A stretch of DNA of 64,000 nt from VXYL01 sp965208525 (lineage in GTDB: Bacteria > Pseudomonadota > Gammaproteobacteria > Pseudomonadales > Azotimanducaceae): NCBI GenBank assembly GCA_965208525.1, contig OZ242340.1, positions 3,410,001 through 3,474,000 on the forward strand, in the 5' to 3' direction. The position numbers and the translations under genes are program-made. Below the pieces are notes generated by a model. The model was not told the DNA's origin. It did not search any database and saw only the letters and a list, made by a program, of their open reading frames with translations. Position 1 is the stretch's first letter. Every line of letters begins with the position of its first letter. Shown here piece by piece: positions 32,296 to 41,194 of the stretch.

Positions 32296-34707
32296 CTAGC
32301 CCGCGTCCCAGAATTCCCGTGCACGGGCACCGGCGTCCTGTACGCGGATGCGTTGCGGTTGCCAGTGGCCGGGGAAGAACTCTGCAAAGCCCGGCTCTGT
32401 GAAGCGGGGGTCCACCAGCAGCACCAAGCCCCGGTCTTTGGGCCCCCGCACTACCCGTCCTGCCGCCTGCACCACTCGGGTCATCGCCTCCTGTCGGTAG
32501 CCCACCGCATGGCCGTCCATACCCCGCGCCGCGGCGGCTCGCGCCACCAAGTCGCGGTTCAGGGATTGCGGCGGCAGGCCCGGCCCCACCACGATCACGC
32601 CATCGAGCGCATCGGGTGGGTAGTCCACGGACTCGGCGAACAGCCCGCCCATCACCACGAATCCCACCCGCGCTGTCTCACCAACCGCGCCCTCGGCCCT
32701 GCCCATCCAATCGACGAACGCTGCGCGCTCGTCCAAGTCCATCTTGCGTTGTTGACAGCGAGTGGCCGGCCCGCCGCCATCGACCTCGGACAAACAAGCC
32801 ACGAATGCGGCGTGCGCCCGCTCGGCATAGCGGAACGATGGAAAGGCCACCAGATAACCTCCCCGGTGGGCTTGCGTGACATCCCGGATGAGGTCCACGA
32901 GCCGAGGCAAGGTACGCTCCCGGTCGCGGTAGTAGGTGGAAACATCCGGCACCACGAGCAAGCCGAGTCCATCCGCCCGACCCGGCACCTCTACCGCCGC
33001 CGCATCCTCGCCGAACCCTTGTACCTCCTGGTAGGTCGGGTGCGGTCGAAACGAGCCGGACATGCGCACGCTGCCGTGGAAGTCGCCGAGCCGCGTGCGG
33101 ATGTGGGTGCCGGGTGCGGTACACACCAACTCGACCGTGAGGTTCCGCTCCTGCCAGCGCGCAACCCACGCAAAGTCGGTGTCCTCCCCCGCTTCCCTCG
33201 CTCTCGCCGCCCATTCCGAGGCCAGGCGCAATCGCGTCAAGTCGAACCATGCTTCCTGTGCCACGCTACCGTGCGTTAGTTCCGCCTCGCGCAAGCCGTT
33301 GTGCAGCAGGCGCTCTATGGCGCGAAGCAACGCTCCGGGTGGCTTGATTGCCCGCTCCCCGGCAACGCGCCCCTGCGCAGGTCCGAAGACTTCGCGTGCC
33401 AAGGACGTTAACGCGCGATTCACCGAACGCAGGCCCGGCAGCAGTCCGCCCCGTTCATTCGCTGGCCCGGTGCCGGAGCACTCCTTGAGCGCGTCCGTCA
33501 CCGCCTCCCGCGAGAGTGTCGCGCCGAGCATGTCGCGCACTCGCTCCCCCAAACGATGCGCTTCGTCCACAAGCATCGCCGCGCGGGGAAAGGTGGGTGT
33601 TTGCAGGCGCGCCAGCCGCACCACCGGGTCGAAGACGTAGTTGCAGTCGCCGACGATCGCGTCCGACCAAGCCGCACTGTCCACCGAGAGCTCGAACGGG
33701 CATACCCGATGCGCCCGCGCCACCTCCTCCACCGCCGCGCGGCCCACGACGCCCTTGGCGAGCAGATCGTCCCGCGCTGCGGGCATTCGGTCGTAATACC
33801 CCTTGGCGAACTCGCAAAGGTCCGGATCGCAAGGTAGTTCCGGGTTGAAGCAGATGCGCGCCTTGGCAGTGACGGTGACGGTTGAGACACGGGCGCCGGC
33901 ATCCGCCAAGTCCCTAAACGCCCGCTCGAAGGCACCCTGCCCGGTGGTGCGCGAGGTGAGCACGACTAGCCGATCCACTTCCCCTTCACCAAACGCCTTG
34001 AAGGCCGGAAACGCCGCAGCCATGGTCTTGCCAGACCCCGTGGGTGCATCCACGAGCAAGTGCTCTTCGTCCCGCCAGGCGCGATAGATGCGCCGCGCAA
34101 GCCCGTGCTGGTGGCTGCGGAAGTCGCCATAGGGGAAATCGAGAGCCTTCAGCGATGCATCCCGCCGGGCCACGCGCGCCGCCACCACGGCAAGCCAGTC
34201 TGCATAGGCAGCGCAGGTGCGCGCAACGAATGCGGTCAGTTCGTCCGCGTCTGCCGGTTCCTCGAGCACCAGTTCCCCGGGTTCGTCCGGATGCAGGTAA
34301 ACCAGTCGCAGCAGCTTCGGCGCTTCGCCGGCCAACGCCAGCATCCCGGCATAGAGCTTTAGCTGCGCCAGATTCAGGTGTCCCAGGTGCTCGTGCAGCG
34401 CGCGGGCATCGACGCGGGTGGTCTTGATTTCCTCCACTGCCCCGGCGGCGTCGTCCCAGCCATCGATGCGCCCGGAGACTTCGACGCCATGCCAGTCGCC
34501 AGAAACGAAAACCTCGCGCCGATAGCGGTCGCCCCGCTGCTTCTGCCACTCCTTCTGCCGCGCGATCCCCTCCTCCGCCAAGGTCGCCTTCTCGTAGCGG
34601 TGGTGGATGTCGCCGCGCCGGTGCACGAAAGCGGCAAGGTCGCGCACGCCGATGGCGTGGTTGGGTGGTCGAGCGAGGGAGTCCGCTGGCCGGGCGGTGG
34701 CGTTCAC
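32296..34707 (-). CDS. XPD/DinG-like DNA helicase with N-terminal PD-(D/E)XK nuclease
   Basis: An 803-residue fusion. Residues about 30-150 form a Cas4-like PD-(D/E)XK domain (VSGRIDGWDDAAG, AVEEIKTTRVD, LAQLKLYAG). The rest is a superfamily 2 helicase: Walker A DAPTGSGKTMAAAFP, the iron-sulphur cysteines in RICFNPELPCDPDLC...CPF, DEAH box MLVDEAHRLG, and motif VI QAAGRVVRG. It is a COG1199-type 5'-3' helicase for repair. The GTG at 34707 overlaps the FAN1 gene stop by 4 bases (GTGA), which sets the start and shows coupled expression with that nuclease. Confidence 0.88.
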   Translation of the reverse strand: MNATARPADSLARPPNHAIGVRDLAAFVHRRGDIHHRYEKATLAEEGIARQKEWQKQRGDRYRREVFVSGDWHGVEVSGRIDGWDDAAGAVEEIKTTRVDARALHEHLGHLNLAQLKLYAGMLALAGEAPKLLRLVYLHPDEPGELVLEEPADADELTAFVARTCAAYADWLAVVAARVARRDASLKALDFPYGDFRSHQHGLARRIYRAWRDEEHLLVDAPTGSGKTMAAAFPAFKAFGEGEVDRLVVLTSRTTGQGAFERAFRDLADAGARVSTVTVTAKARICFNPELPCDPDLCEFAKGYYDRMPAARDDLLAKGVVGRAAVEEVARAHRVCPFELSVDSAAWSDAIVGDCNYVFDPVVRLARLQTPTFPRAAMLVDEAHRLGERVRDMLGATLSREAVTDALKECSGTGPANERGGLLPGLRSVNRALTSLAREVFGPAQGRVAGERAIKPPGALLRAIERLLHNGLREAELTHGSVAQEAWFDLTRLRLASEWAARAREAGEDTDFAWVARWQERNLTVELVCTAPGTHIRTRLGDFHGSVRMSGSFRPHPTYQEVQGFGEDAAAVEVPGRADGLGLLVVPDVSTYYRDRERTLPRLVDLIRDVTQAHRGGYLVAFPSFRYAERAHAAFVACLSEVDGGGPATRCQQRKMDLDERAAFVDWMGRAEGAVGETARVGFVVMGGLFAESVDYPPDALDGVIVVGPGLPPQSLNRDLVARAAAARGMDGHAVGYRQEAMTRVVQAAGRVVRGPKDRGLVLLVDPRFTEPGFAEFFPGHWQPQRIRVQDAGARAREFWDAG

Positions 34708-36395
34708 TCGTTCGTCGCACCCGGATGGCTGAGCCGCAACACCCGCACGGGCAGCCCCTCCCGCTCCAGTGCGGCGATCCAAAGGTGTTGGTTCACCTGC
34801 AGCCGGTCCCCCGGCCCCTTCACCTCAACGAACTCATAGCTGCCGTCGGCATGGACCAGCGTCAGGTCTGGGAAGCCGGAGCGCGCCTGGTCGAGATCGT
34901 CGGTGACGATGCGCAACACGGCTCGGATGTCGTCTTCCGGCATCGCCTCGAACACCGCCGACGCGGCCTCTGTGGGGAACCGGCGCCAACCGAACAGGCG
35001 GTTGGCGATTCCGCGTGCCTGCCGCTCCACCCGCACGAGCCTCGGCTTGAGTGGAGACGCCAGCGGATCCTCGCAGCGGTTCCGCCGAGCGGCGAAGAAA
35101 TCCGGCCAGAAGAGGTCGCGGGGCCCGGTCTGGAACGGATTGGTGAAAGCACCCGGCACAGGCGCGAAGATCCACTCCCAATAGGCCAACGCGAACAGCG
35201 CCATCGGCAGGTGGTTCTCCGTGTGCCAGCCGACGCCGCCTTCCGCCGTGAGCATAGCGAGCGCAATCTGTTCAACGGAGGCGCTCGCCGGCGCGAAGTC
35301 TGACGGAAGCTCCATATCGAAGTACGGCGCCGGCCGCGGCGAGAAGCAACCGAATCGGTGGGCGAAATCGCGCTCCAGAGCGGACCTTGGCGCGTCCAGG
35401 ATTGCCCGCTTCATGCCGGCCACGGCGCGCTCGTCGCGGAGCCGCTTCAAGATGCGCGTGCGCCGTTCGCGCCCCGGCGGCAGCGACGAGCGGGTATAGC
35501 ACGCGAGGGCAAGGTCGAACTCGCCGGCACGCTCTAGTCCCCGGCCCAGGTGATTCAGGATGCGGCTGCGCCGACGTTCCAAGGCGCGGTCGTCGTTCGG
35601 CAGCCAAAGCGCCTCCAGGACGGGGCGTGCTAGCTCGGGGTCCGGGCGCGGGCCCAACTCATGCACGAGTGCGCTGAGTTCCTGCAAGGCCAGAGTGCGC
35701 TGCAACGCCTCCCGGTCCGGAAACTGCCGATTGGCGCGGGTGATGGACACCTCGGCGTAGCGGTGCACGCCCAGGTCGCGCAGCACGAATGTCGTCAGGT
35801 CTTGGTGCGGACTGCCGAAGAACAGCAGTTGATGGAGGCCGAGCACCTCCGCAGTAACCAAACCCAGCCACGGCGCGTGTTCGCCGACGCGCTCGAGCAC
35901 CTCCTCTTCCGCATGGTTGCAGAGGACATGCTCCATCCGCTGCGCCTTGTTCGCTCTCGGAAGGTCGGGGAACACGGCACAAAGCTCGTCTACACGGAGC
36001 AGGCGCAGCACTTCTTCCGCAGGGGCCGCTGGACAGCGCTCGACCAGACGCGCGGTGCCGAGCTCGTCAAGCGCCGCATCCCGCGCGGGCACCTCCGCAT
36101 AGTCGAGTGCATCGACGCGCACCAGCGGCCCCTTGCGCGTGACGATGCGAGCAAACAGCCGTTGCGCGGCTTCAGATGCTGCCGCCAGGCGCTCACCCCA
36201 CGCCCTTTCTTCGTCCGTCAAAAGATCGCTGTAGAGTTCCTGCACATGCATCACCACCTTGAGCAGGTTGCCGGCGTAGTAATGCGGCGGCGGCGGCTTG
36301 AGCGGCGTCAACAACGTCCGCTGCCGCTCCCTCGGCAGAGCCGTCGATACACCCCCGTTTCCGCTCACATTCGATAGTGTATTCTTGTCCAGCAT
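34704..36395 (-). CDS. FAN1-like VRR-NUC domain nuclease
   Basis: A 563-residue protein matching bacterial FAN1. The N-terminal HYYAGNLLKVV and YSDLLTDEERAW start the SAP-like region, the middle is helical TPR-like, EWIFAPVPGAFTNPFQ is a family hallmark, and the C-terminal VRR-NUC domain has GFPDLTLVHADG and FVEVKGPGDRLQVNQ as the D...E-x-K active site. FAN1 enzymes cut 5' flaps and unhook interstrand crosslinks. The start at 36395 is the furthest supported ATG but has no clear ribosome binding site, so a nearby GTG is possible. It is divergent from the enolase gene, 29 bases away. Confidence 0.88.
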   Translation of the reverse strand: MLDKNTLSNVSGNGGVSTALPRERQRTLLTPLKPPPPHYYAGNLLKVVMHVQELYSDLLTDEERAWGERLAAASEAAQRLFARIVTRKGPLVRVDALDYAEVPARDAALDELGTARLVERCPAAPAEEVLRLLRVDELCAVFPDLPRANKAQRMEHVLCNHAEEEVLERVGEHAPWLGLVTAEVLGLHQLLFFGSPHQDLTTFVLRDLGVHRYAEVSITRANRQFPDREALQRTLALQELSALVHELGPRPDPELARPVLEALWLPNDDRALERRRSRILNHLGRGLERAGEFDLALACYTRSSLPPGRERRTRILKRLRDERAVAGMKRAILDAPRSALERDFAHRFGCFSPRPAPYFDMELPSDFAPASASVEQIALAMLTAEGGVGWHTENHLPMALFALAYWEWIFAPVPGAFTNPFQTGPRDLFWPDFFAARRNRCEDPLASPLKPRLVRVERQARGIANRLFGWRRFPTEAASAVFEAMPEDDIRAVLRIVTDDLDQARSGFPDLTLVHADGSYEFVEVKGPGDRLQVNQHLWIAALEREGLPVRVLRLSHPGATNE

Positions 36396-36424
36396 TTTGT
36401 GCCAACCGGAGGGGAACGAGGAAC

Positions 36425-37555
36425 ATGAAGGTCACCGGAATCGAAACCATCGTCATCGACAACATCCCGCCCTACCGTGGCGGCCGCCAATGGCTCTTCA
36501 TCAAGCTGCTCACCGACGAAGGGCTCATCGGCCTCGGCGAGCGCCCCACGGGCCACGCGGCAGACCTCCGTTCCCAGATCCAGCTCCTTGAAACCATGTG
36601 CGAGGAGTTTGTCGTCGGCCAGTCGCCCTTCGACGTAGAGAAGCTCTGGCAGCGCATCTACGGCACCCGCCACGACTATCGCCACCCCAGCCTTTACGCT
36701 ACCCCCGCCATCTCCGCCATCGAAATGGCGCTTTGGGACCTCGTCGGCAAGGCCACCGGCCAGCCCATCTACAACCTACTGGGCGGCCAGTACCACGACA
36801 AGTTGCGCGCCTACGCCTACATGCCCGCCGAAGGCATCTGGGAGAACCCGGAGAAAGCTGGCGAGGTGGCCGCAAAGCTGGTGGAAGAAGGCAACACCGC
36901 CTGCAAGATCGACCCGTTCATGCCGCTCTTCCCACTGCCTCGCGACATCCCGCTCAAGGACCTCAAGCACGCCGCCCGCATCTTCCGCGCCATCCGCGAC
37001 GCCGTGGGCGACGAGCTCGAAATCGGCATCGGCACCCACGGCCAGTTCAGCACCTCTGGCGCCATCCGCGCGGCGAAGGTGCTCGAGGAGTTCCACCCCT
37101 TCTGGTTCGAGGAGCCCGTGCCACCGGAAAACGTCGACGAGATGGCCCGCGTCGCCCGCCAGACCAGCATCCCCATCGCCACCGGCGAGCGCCTCGTCAC
37201 CAAGTACGAGTTCGCCCAGATCCTGAACAAGCAAGCCGCCGGCATCATCCAGCTAGACGTGGGTCAGTGCGGCGGCATCCTCGAATCGAAGAAGATCGCC
37301 GGCATGGCCGAAGCCCACTTTGCCATGATCGCCCCCCACATGTATGTCGGCCCCATCGCCGCGGCGGCCGCCGTCCACGTGGACACATCGTCGCCCAACT
37401 TCCTGATCCAGGAATACAACGGCGACGCCCTCCACAACGACATCTTCGTCGACCCCATCCGCTTCCACCAAGGCTTCATCACGCCACCAACGGCCCCGGG
37501 CCTAGGGCTGGAACTGAACGAGGAAATGGTCGCCAAGCACCGAGCGGGCAAGTAG
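36425..37555 (+). CDS. Mandelate racemase/muconate lactonizing enzyme family protein
   Basis: A 376-residue enolase-superfamily enzyme, closest in pattern to galactonate or mannonate dehydratases (ISAIEMALWDLVGKATGQP, FWFEEPVPPENV, IATGERLVTKYEF, QLDVGQCGGI, PHMYVGPI). These abstract an alpha-proton from a carboxylate. Two of the usual metal ligands, the Glu of FEEP and the Glu of TGER, are present, but the first ligand position, usually Asp in D-x-H, reads G-T-H here. The ATG follows GGAGGGGAACGAGGAAC. The substrate is probably a sugar acid; not certain. Confidence 0.88.
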   Translation: MKVTGIETIVIDNIPPYRGGRQWLFIKLLTDEGLIGLGERPTGHAADLRSQIQLLETMCEEFVVGQSPFDVEKLWQRIYGTRHDYRHPSLYATPAISAIEMALWDLVGKATGQPIYNLLGGQYHDKLRAYAYMPAEGIWENPEKAGEVAAKLVEEGNTACKIDPFMPLFPLPRDIPLKDLKHAARIFRAIRDAVGDELEIGIGTHGQFSTSGAIRAAKVLEEFHPFWFEEPVPPENVDEMARVARQTSIPIATGERLVTKYEFAQILNKQAAGIIQLDVGQCGGILESKKIAGMAEAHFAMIAPHMYVGPIAAAAAVHVDTSSPNFLIQEYNGDALHNDIFVDPIRFHQGFITPPTAPGLGLELNEEMVAKHRAGK

Positions 37556-37596
37556 GAGGGCCTCCAGCGCGAGGGGTGACGTGCTTCCAGAACGCG

Positions 37597-37645
37597 ACGC
37601 TAGGCGCCCAGCAGCAGGATGCCTTCCCTCGGAAGCCCGAAAGTG
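37597..37645. repeat. Decayed palindromic repeat
   Basis: GGCGCC-type bases followed by GGATGCCTTCCCTCGGAAG match one half of the REPIN-like repeat. It lies between the enolase and carbonic anhydrase genes. Confidence 0.5.
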
Positions 37646-37706
37646 GTGAACTCCCCGCACTTGGAAATCAATACGGGTTCGGCTGGTGGCCTTAAGGAGA
37701 CAGCGC

Positions 37707-38504
37707 ATGAGAGCCATTCAAAGCTTCGGCATCGCCTTGGTCATGGTCGGCGGCTTCGGCGTGGCGGCCGATGAAGCGGCGGCAACCGCGGAACTGTGCG
37801 TTGACATGGGGCCGCAGGCGCCGCGCGATATCGGCAGTCCGCTTGGACTCAACGACGAGGCGTTTGTGCTGGCGCCGGCGCCGAGTGCCATGAACCTCTG
37901 CAACATCCACACGCATACCAATGCCGAGCACAAAGGGCCGGGCTTCGGCATATTCGTTAGCGATAAGGACGACGGCGGATATGCGTGCAACGAGACGCCT
38001 AGCTTGAGCGAGGCGGAGCTTGCGCCGGCGGCGGGCGCCTACCACGGCGTGGCGCCTGGCGAAACGCTGGAAGTCCATTGGGTTCACACATCCTGCGACG
38101 CGACGCCCGGCGAAGGCTTGGGGGCGTGTGTGCCTGAAACCTGTGCCGATCCATTGCTGCGGGTGGAAACGCAGGTGTTCCTGGTGGTCAATGACCCGGA
38201 CGCGCTCGATTTCACGACGATGGCCTATGGCGGGAACGTCGTTGATGGTCGCCACCAGGCCAAGTCTCTACCCTCCGCCACCGGCGAACCCGTGCTTTAC
38301 CGTGGCTCCACCACCGGCCCCTCATACGACCAGAGCAACTGCTCCCCTGCCCGCGTGACGTGGAGCGTGCGGCCCCAATGCGCCAAGCTCGACATCCACT
38401 CCCTGCACCGCTGGGCCGAGCAAGGCAACGCCTTCAACGAGTCCCACTCCCACGGCGTCCGCCAACTGGTGACGGCACCGGAACTGCTCGCACCCATCGA
38501 CTAG
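37707..38504 (+). CDS. Delta-class carbonic anhydrase-like protein
   Basis: A 265-residue exported protein. After a signal peptide (MRAIQSFGIALVMVGGFGVAA) the motif LCNIHTHTNAEHKGPGF, with closely spaced histidines and a glutamate, matches delta-class carbonic anhydrases, first known from diatoms and also annotated in bacteria. Further Cys residues suggest disulphides (HTSCDATPG, NCSPARVTW). It should interconvert CO2 and bicarbonate in the periplasm using zinc. The ATG at 37707 has AAGGAGACAGCGC before it. The assignment rests on the His motif; activity is inferred. Confidence 0.78.
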   Translation: MRAIQSFGIALVMVGGFGVAADEAAATAELCVDMGPQAPRDIGSPLGLNDEAFVLAPAPSAMNLCNIHTHTNAEHKGPGFGIFVSDKDDGGYACNETPSLSEAELAPAAGAYHGVAPGETLEVHWVHTSCDATPGEGLGACVPETCADPLLRVETQVFLVVNDPDALDFTTMAYGGNVVDGRHQAKSLPSATGEPVLYRGSTTGPSYDQSNCSPARVTWSVRPQCAKLDIHSLHRWAEQGNAFNESHSHGVRQLVTAPELLAPID

Positions 38505-38600
38505 CGAGGCTGCGCCGTAGGAAAACCGCGAAACAAGCGAGCGGATGCGTTGGCCTCTAGCGTCGCCGTCCTCTGGATGGATCACTAATGCCCTCTCTAG

Positions 38601-38647
38601 CGCGCCCTGACGGTGCGTTGGCAGTTCGCGTGCGGCTACGCCTGTCC
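38601..38647. repeat. Two-hairpin dispersed repeat, decayed copy
   Basis: CGCGCCCTGACGGTGCG followed by TTGGCAGTTCGCG and GCGGCTACGCCTG resembles the two-hairpin unit at 7993-8040, with mismatches in the second stem. It lies downstream of both flanking convergent genes. Confidence 0.55.
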
Positions 38648-38705
38648 TTTCACCCTGCCAGACTTCATCGAGAGGGCAAGGCGCGTCCGGTCTTGCGGTC
38701 CTGCG

Positions 38706-39485
38706 CTATTCCGGTCCTAGGCGCTTGAAAACGGGCGGGCGTTTGTTCAGGAACGCGTCCACCGCTTCGGCGTGTTCTGCGGAGGCGAATGCCTTGGCCA
38801 GCACTTCGCCTTCCCGGCGCTGCACCGCGGCGATGTCGGTTTCGGAGCCGTTCTTGGTGAGCAGTTCCTTCACCCAGCGCAGGTGTGGCGAGGGATTCGC
38901 TGCCATCTCGCGCGCGAGCCCCCGGGCCTCGGCAATCAGGTCGTCGTGTTCTGCGAGGCGGTCCGCGAGGCCAAGGGAGAAGGCTTCCGCGCCGTCGTAG
39001 AGTCGGCCCGTCAGGCACATTTCGCTCGCGCGACCAAACCCGACCCGCTGCACGAGGAAGTGAGAACTTGCGAGTTCCGGCGTCACGCCCATCTTCACGA
39101 AGGCGAGGCCAAACTTCGCCTGCTTCGAGGCGATGATGACGTCCATCGGCAGCATCATGGTGACGCCGACGCCAACTGCCGGCCCGTTGACGGCCGCGAT
39201 CATGGGCTTGGAGGAACGCACGAGTTCAATCCAGTTGGAGGAAGTCTGCCGCTCCTCGCCTTCGAGGCGGTTCTTGAAGTTGTCGCGGATGTCGGCGCCA
39301 GCGCAGAAGCCCCGTCCCGCACCGGTGACCACCATCGCGCCCACGGCGGGATCGTCGTTGCAGGCCGAGATGGCCGCGTCCAACTCGTGGTGCATCTGGC
39401 CGGTCCAGGCGTTGAGCCGATCCGGCCGGTTCAGCGTGATGGTGGCGACGTCGTCAGCGACGTCCAACATAATGGTCTCGTACAC
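38706..39485 (-). CDS. Enoyl-CoA hydratase/isomerase family protein
   Basis: A 259-residue crotonase-fold enzyme: ITLNRPDRLNAW, GRGFCAGADIRDNF (oxyanion loop) and AAVNGPAVGVGVTM are typical, and MGVTPELASSHFL contains the Glu position of hydratases. It should act on a 2-enoyl-CoA in beta-oxidation or a degradation route. The start is GTG at 39485 with GGAGG 6 bases upstream; that Shine-Dalgarno lies in the loop and stem of a dispersed repeat hairpin (39487-39503). Confidence 0.9.
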   Translation of the reverse strand: MYETIMLDVADDVATITLNRPDRLNAWTGQMHHELDAAISACNDDPAVGAMVVTGAGRGFCAGADIRDNFKNRLEGEERQTSSNWIELVRSSKPMIAAVNGPAVGVGVTMMLPMDVIIASKQAKFGLAFVKMGVTPELASSHFLVQRVGFGRASEMCLTGRLYDGAEAFSLGLADRLAEHDDLIAEARGLAREMAANPSPHLRWVKELLTKNGSETDIAAVQRREGEVLAKAFASAEHAEAVDAFLNKRPPVFKRLGPE

Positions 39486-39532
39486 GTGCGCCCTCCGGGC
39501 GCATTGGCAGTCACTTCGCGACTGCTGCGCCG
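39486..39532. repeat. Two-hairpin dispersed repeat abutting a start codon
   Basis: TGCGCCC-TCC-GGGCGCA (39487-39503) is a perfect 7-base stem with 3-base loop; GGCAGTC...GACTGCTG is the second hairpin. On the minus strand the GGAGG of the enoyl-CoA hydratase ribosome binding site lies inside the first hairpin. Confidence 0.7.
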
Positions 39533-39585
39533 TTTTTCATTCCATACGCCGTGGCCCGGCAGCCCTCGCCCTCTGACGATGGCGG

Positions 39586-41136
39586 TTACGCGGCCAACAG
39601 CTCCTTTGCGTGATTGTAGATGCCGTGCTCGCGCCCGAGATGGATGATCGCGGCCGACTTCGCCGCCGCCACCATGTGCAGCCAGCGGAAAGGCTCGCGG
39701 GTGGTCTCGTATTCGTCCGCGATGGCCTGGAAGTGCTTGAGCGAGTGCATCTCGGTGAAATCGTCGCGGCAGGCGATCTCGGCGAAGCGCTCGAAATACT
39801 TGCCGGCGTCGTAGCCAAGCTCCGCGTACTGCCGCGCCAGCGCCACCGTGTGCTTGACGCTGTCCGGCGCGGTGGTCATGGCGACGCCGATCTTCCGCCA
39901 ATCGAGCCACGGCTGGCCTTCGACGCTCTCGACGATGGCATCGAGCAGCGCACCCTCGCCGAGGTGCGGCAGCGATGCGGTCAGGCCGTCGTCGAGATGG
40001 TCGTGCCAGTTCAACATGCGCTCCGCGAGCAGCACCTCTGGCCCCGTGAACCCGGTCAGCAGCGCCAGAATGCGGTTGCGCTTGCCGACTCCGGGGCAGC
40101 GCAAGAGAAAGCGGCGGTTGTTGGTGCCGGTGTGCAGGTGCGAGTCCATCGGGTTGCCGTAGCTGGTGCTGACGTATGCCGCCGCGGCACCCACCGAGAG
40201 CGCTTCGCCAGCGCCCTCGAATGACAGCCCGTCCGCCAGCGCCTTTGCCATCGGCTCGATGTTGTCGAGGTAGTTGAGCCGCCGGCCCATGGACATGCCG
40301 AGTTCCCCGATCGTTTCGGTTTCGCCCGCGTTCGAGCGCTCCGGAATGTCCCGATCCAAGAGCCCGTATTCCTCGATCAACTTCTCCACATCGGCAAAGT
40401 CGTAGCCGTTGCGAATCAGTCGCGAGGCCCTGCGCGCCTGATAGCGCACCGCCGGCCGGAACAGCACCGACGCCCACTCCTGGCCGATGTGTCCAATCGC
40501 CCGCGCCGTGTACACGGGATAGATGAAATTGTGGTCGTCGTGGCCGTTGCGGGCGATGGCGAGCGGGAGAAGCTGATCCAGCGCCTCACCGGGCGACAGT
40601 CGTTCAAGGAGCCAGACAAAGTAATGCTCGGCCGATGCAGGTTCGAGCGCCCGCAGGCTCTTGTGGAACGCCCCCAGCGTCGCCTGCACCTCGTCCTCGG
40701 CGTCGAGCGCCTCCCGCGACACGCCCTCGGCGAGCTCCGCATCGGATATGTGGTAGCTGCGAACTCCGCCGGGGTTGCCGGGCATGGGTTCGATCGCCGG
40801 CATCAGATAGGGCCCCATCGTCGGCGAATGCACATGGTTGTTACACAGCGCCGTGTGTTGCAGCACCGGCAGATAGCCACTCTCGCCGGGGAGCCGCCGC
40901 GACACCTCGTGCACCGCATGAACTCCGCAGATGGGGTGCAGCGGGCCACCGTGGTGCTGCGAGGGAAGCTCCGTGGAACGCACCACCGCCAGCGCGTTCG
41001 CCGCAAGGATGTCCCGCACCGGCAACCCATCGCTTAACTTCGCATAGGTCGCCTCGACGATTTCCTCGGGCGGCGTCTCTTCCACGAAGCGAACTAGCGC
41101 TTCAACCTCGGGGCGAAACTGGATCGGCTCGAACAT
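39586..41136 (-). CDS. Conserved protein of unknown function, histidine-rich motifs
   Basis: A 516-residue soluble, mostly helical protein that I do not recognise. Conserved-looking histidine clusters include PSQHHGGPLHPICGVHAVHE, NNHVHSPTMGP, NGHDDHNFIYP, SHLHTGTNNRRF and LNWHDHLDDG, suggesting a metal-dependent enzyme. No signal peptide is seen. The ATG at 41136 follows GGGAGGTGGTC; the frame extends 7 codons upstream without support. The neighbouring enoyl-CoA hydratase and HpcH aldolase on the same strand hint at a catabolic role. Confidence 0.7.
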   Translation of the reverse strand: MFEPIQFRPEVEALVRFVEETPPEEIVEATYAKLSDGLPVRDILAANALAVVRSTELPSQHHGGPLHPICGVHAVHEVSRRLPGESGYLPVLQHTALCNNHVHSPTMGPYLMPAIEPMPGNPGGVRSYHISDAELAEGVSREALDAEDEVQATLGAFHKSLRALEPASAEHYFVWLLERLSPGEALDQLLPLAIARNGHDDHNFIYPVYTARAIGHIGQEWASVLFRPAVRYQARRASRLIRNGYDFADVEKLIEEYGLLDRDIPERSNAGETETIGELGMSMGRRLNYLDNIEPMAKALADGLSFEGAGEALSVGAAAAYVSTSYGNPMDSHLHTGTNNRRFLLRCPGVGKRNRILALLTGFTGPEVLLAERMLNWHDHLDDGLTASLPHLGEGALLDAIVESVEGQPWLDWRKIGVAMTTAPDSVKHTVALARQYAELGYDAGKYFERFAEIACRDDFTEMHSLKHFQAIADEYETTREPFRWLHMVAAAKSAAIIHLGREHGIYNHAKELLAA

Positions 41137-41194
41137 GACCACCTCCCAAACGCGCACCCCAGACGGCAGGGTGCGAACCGGCAGAGAATAGCAG

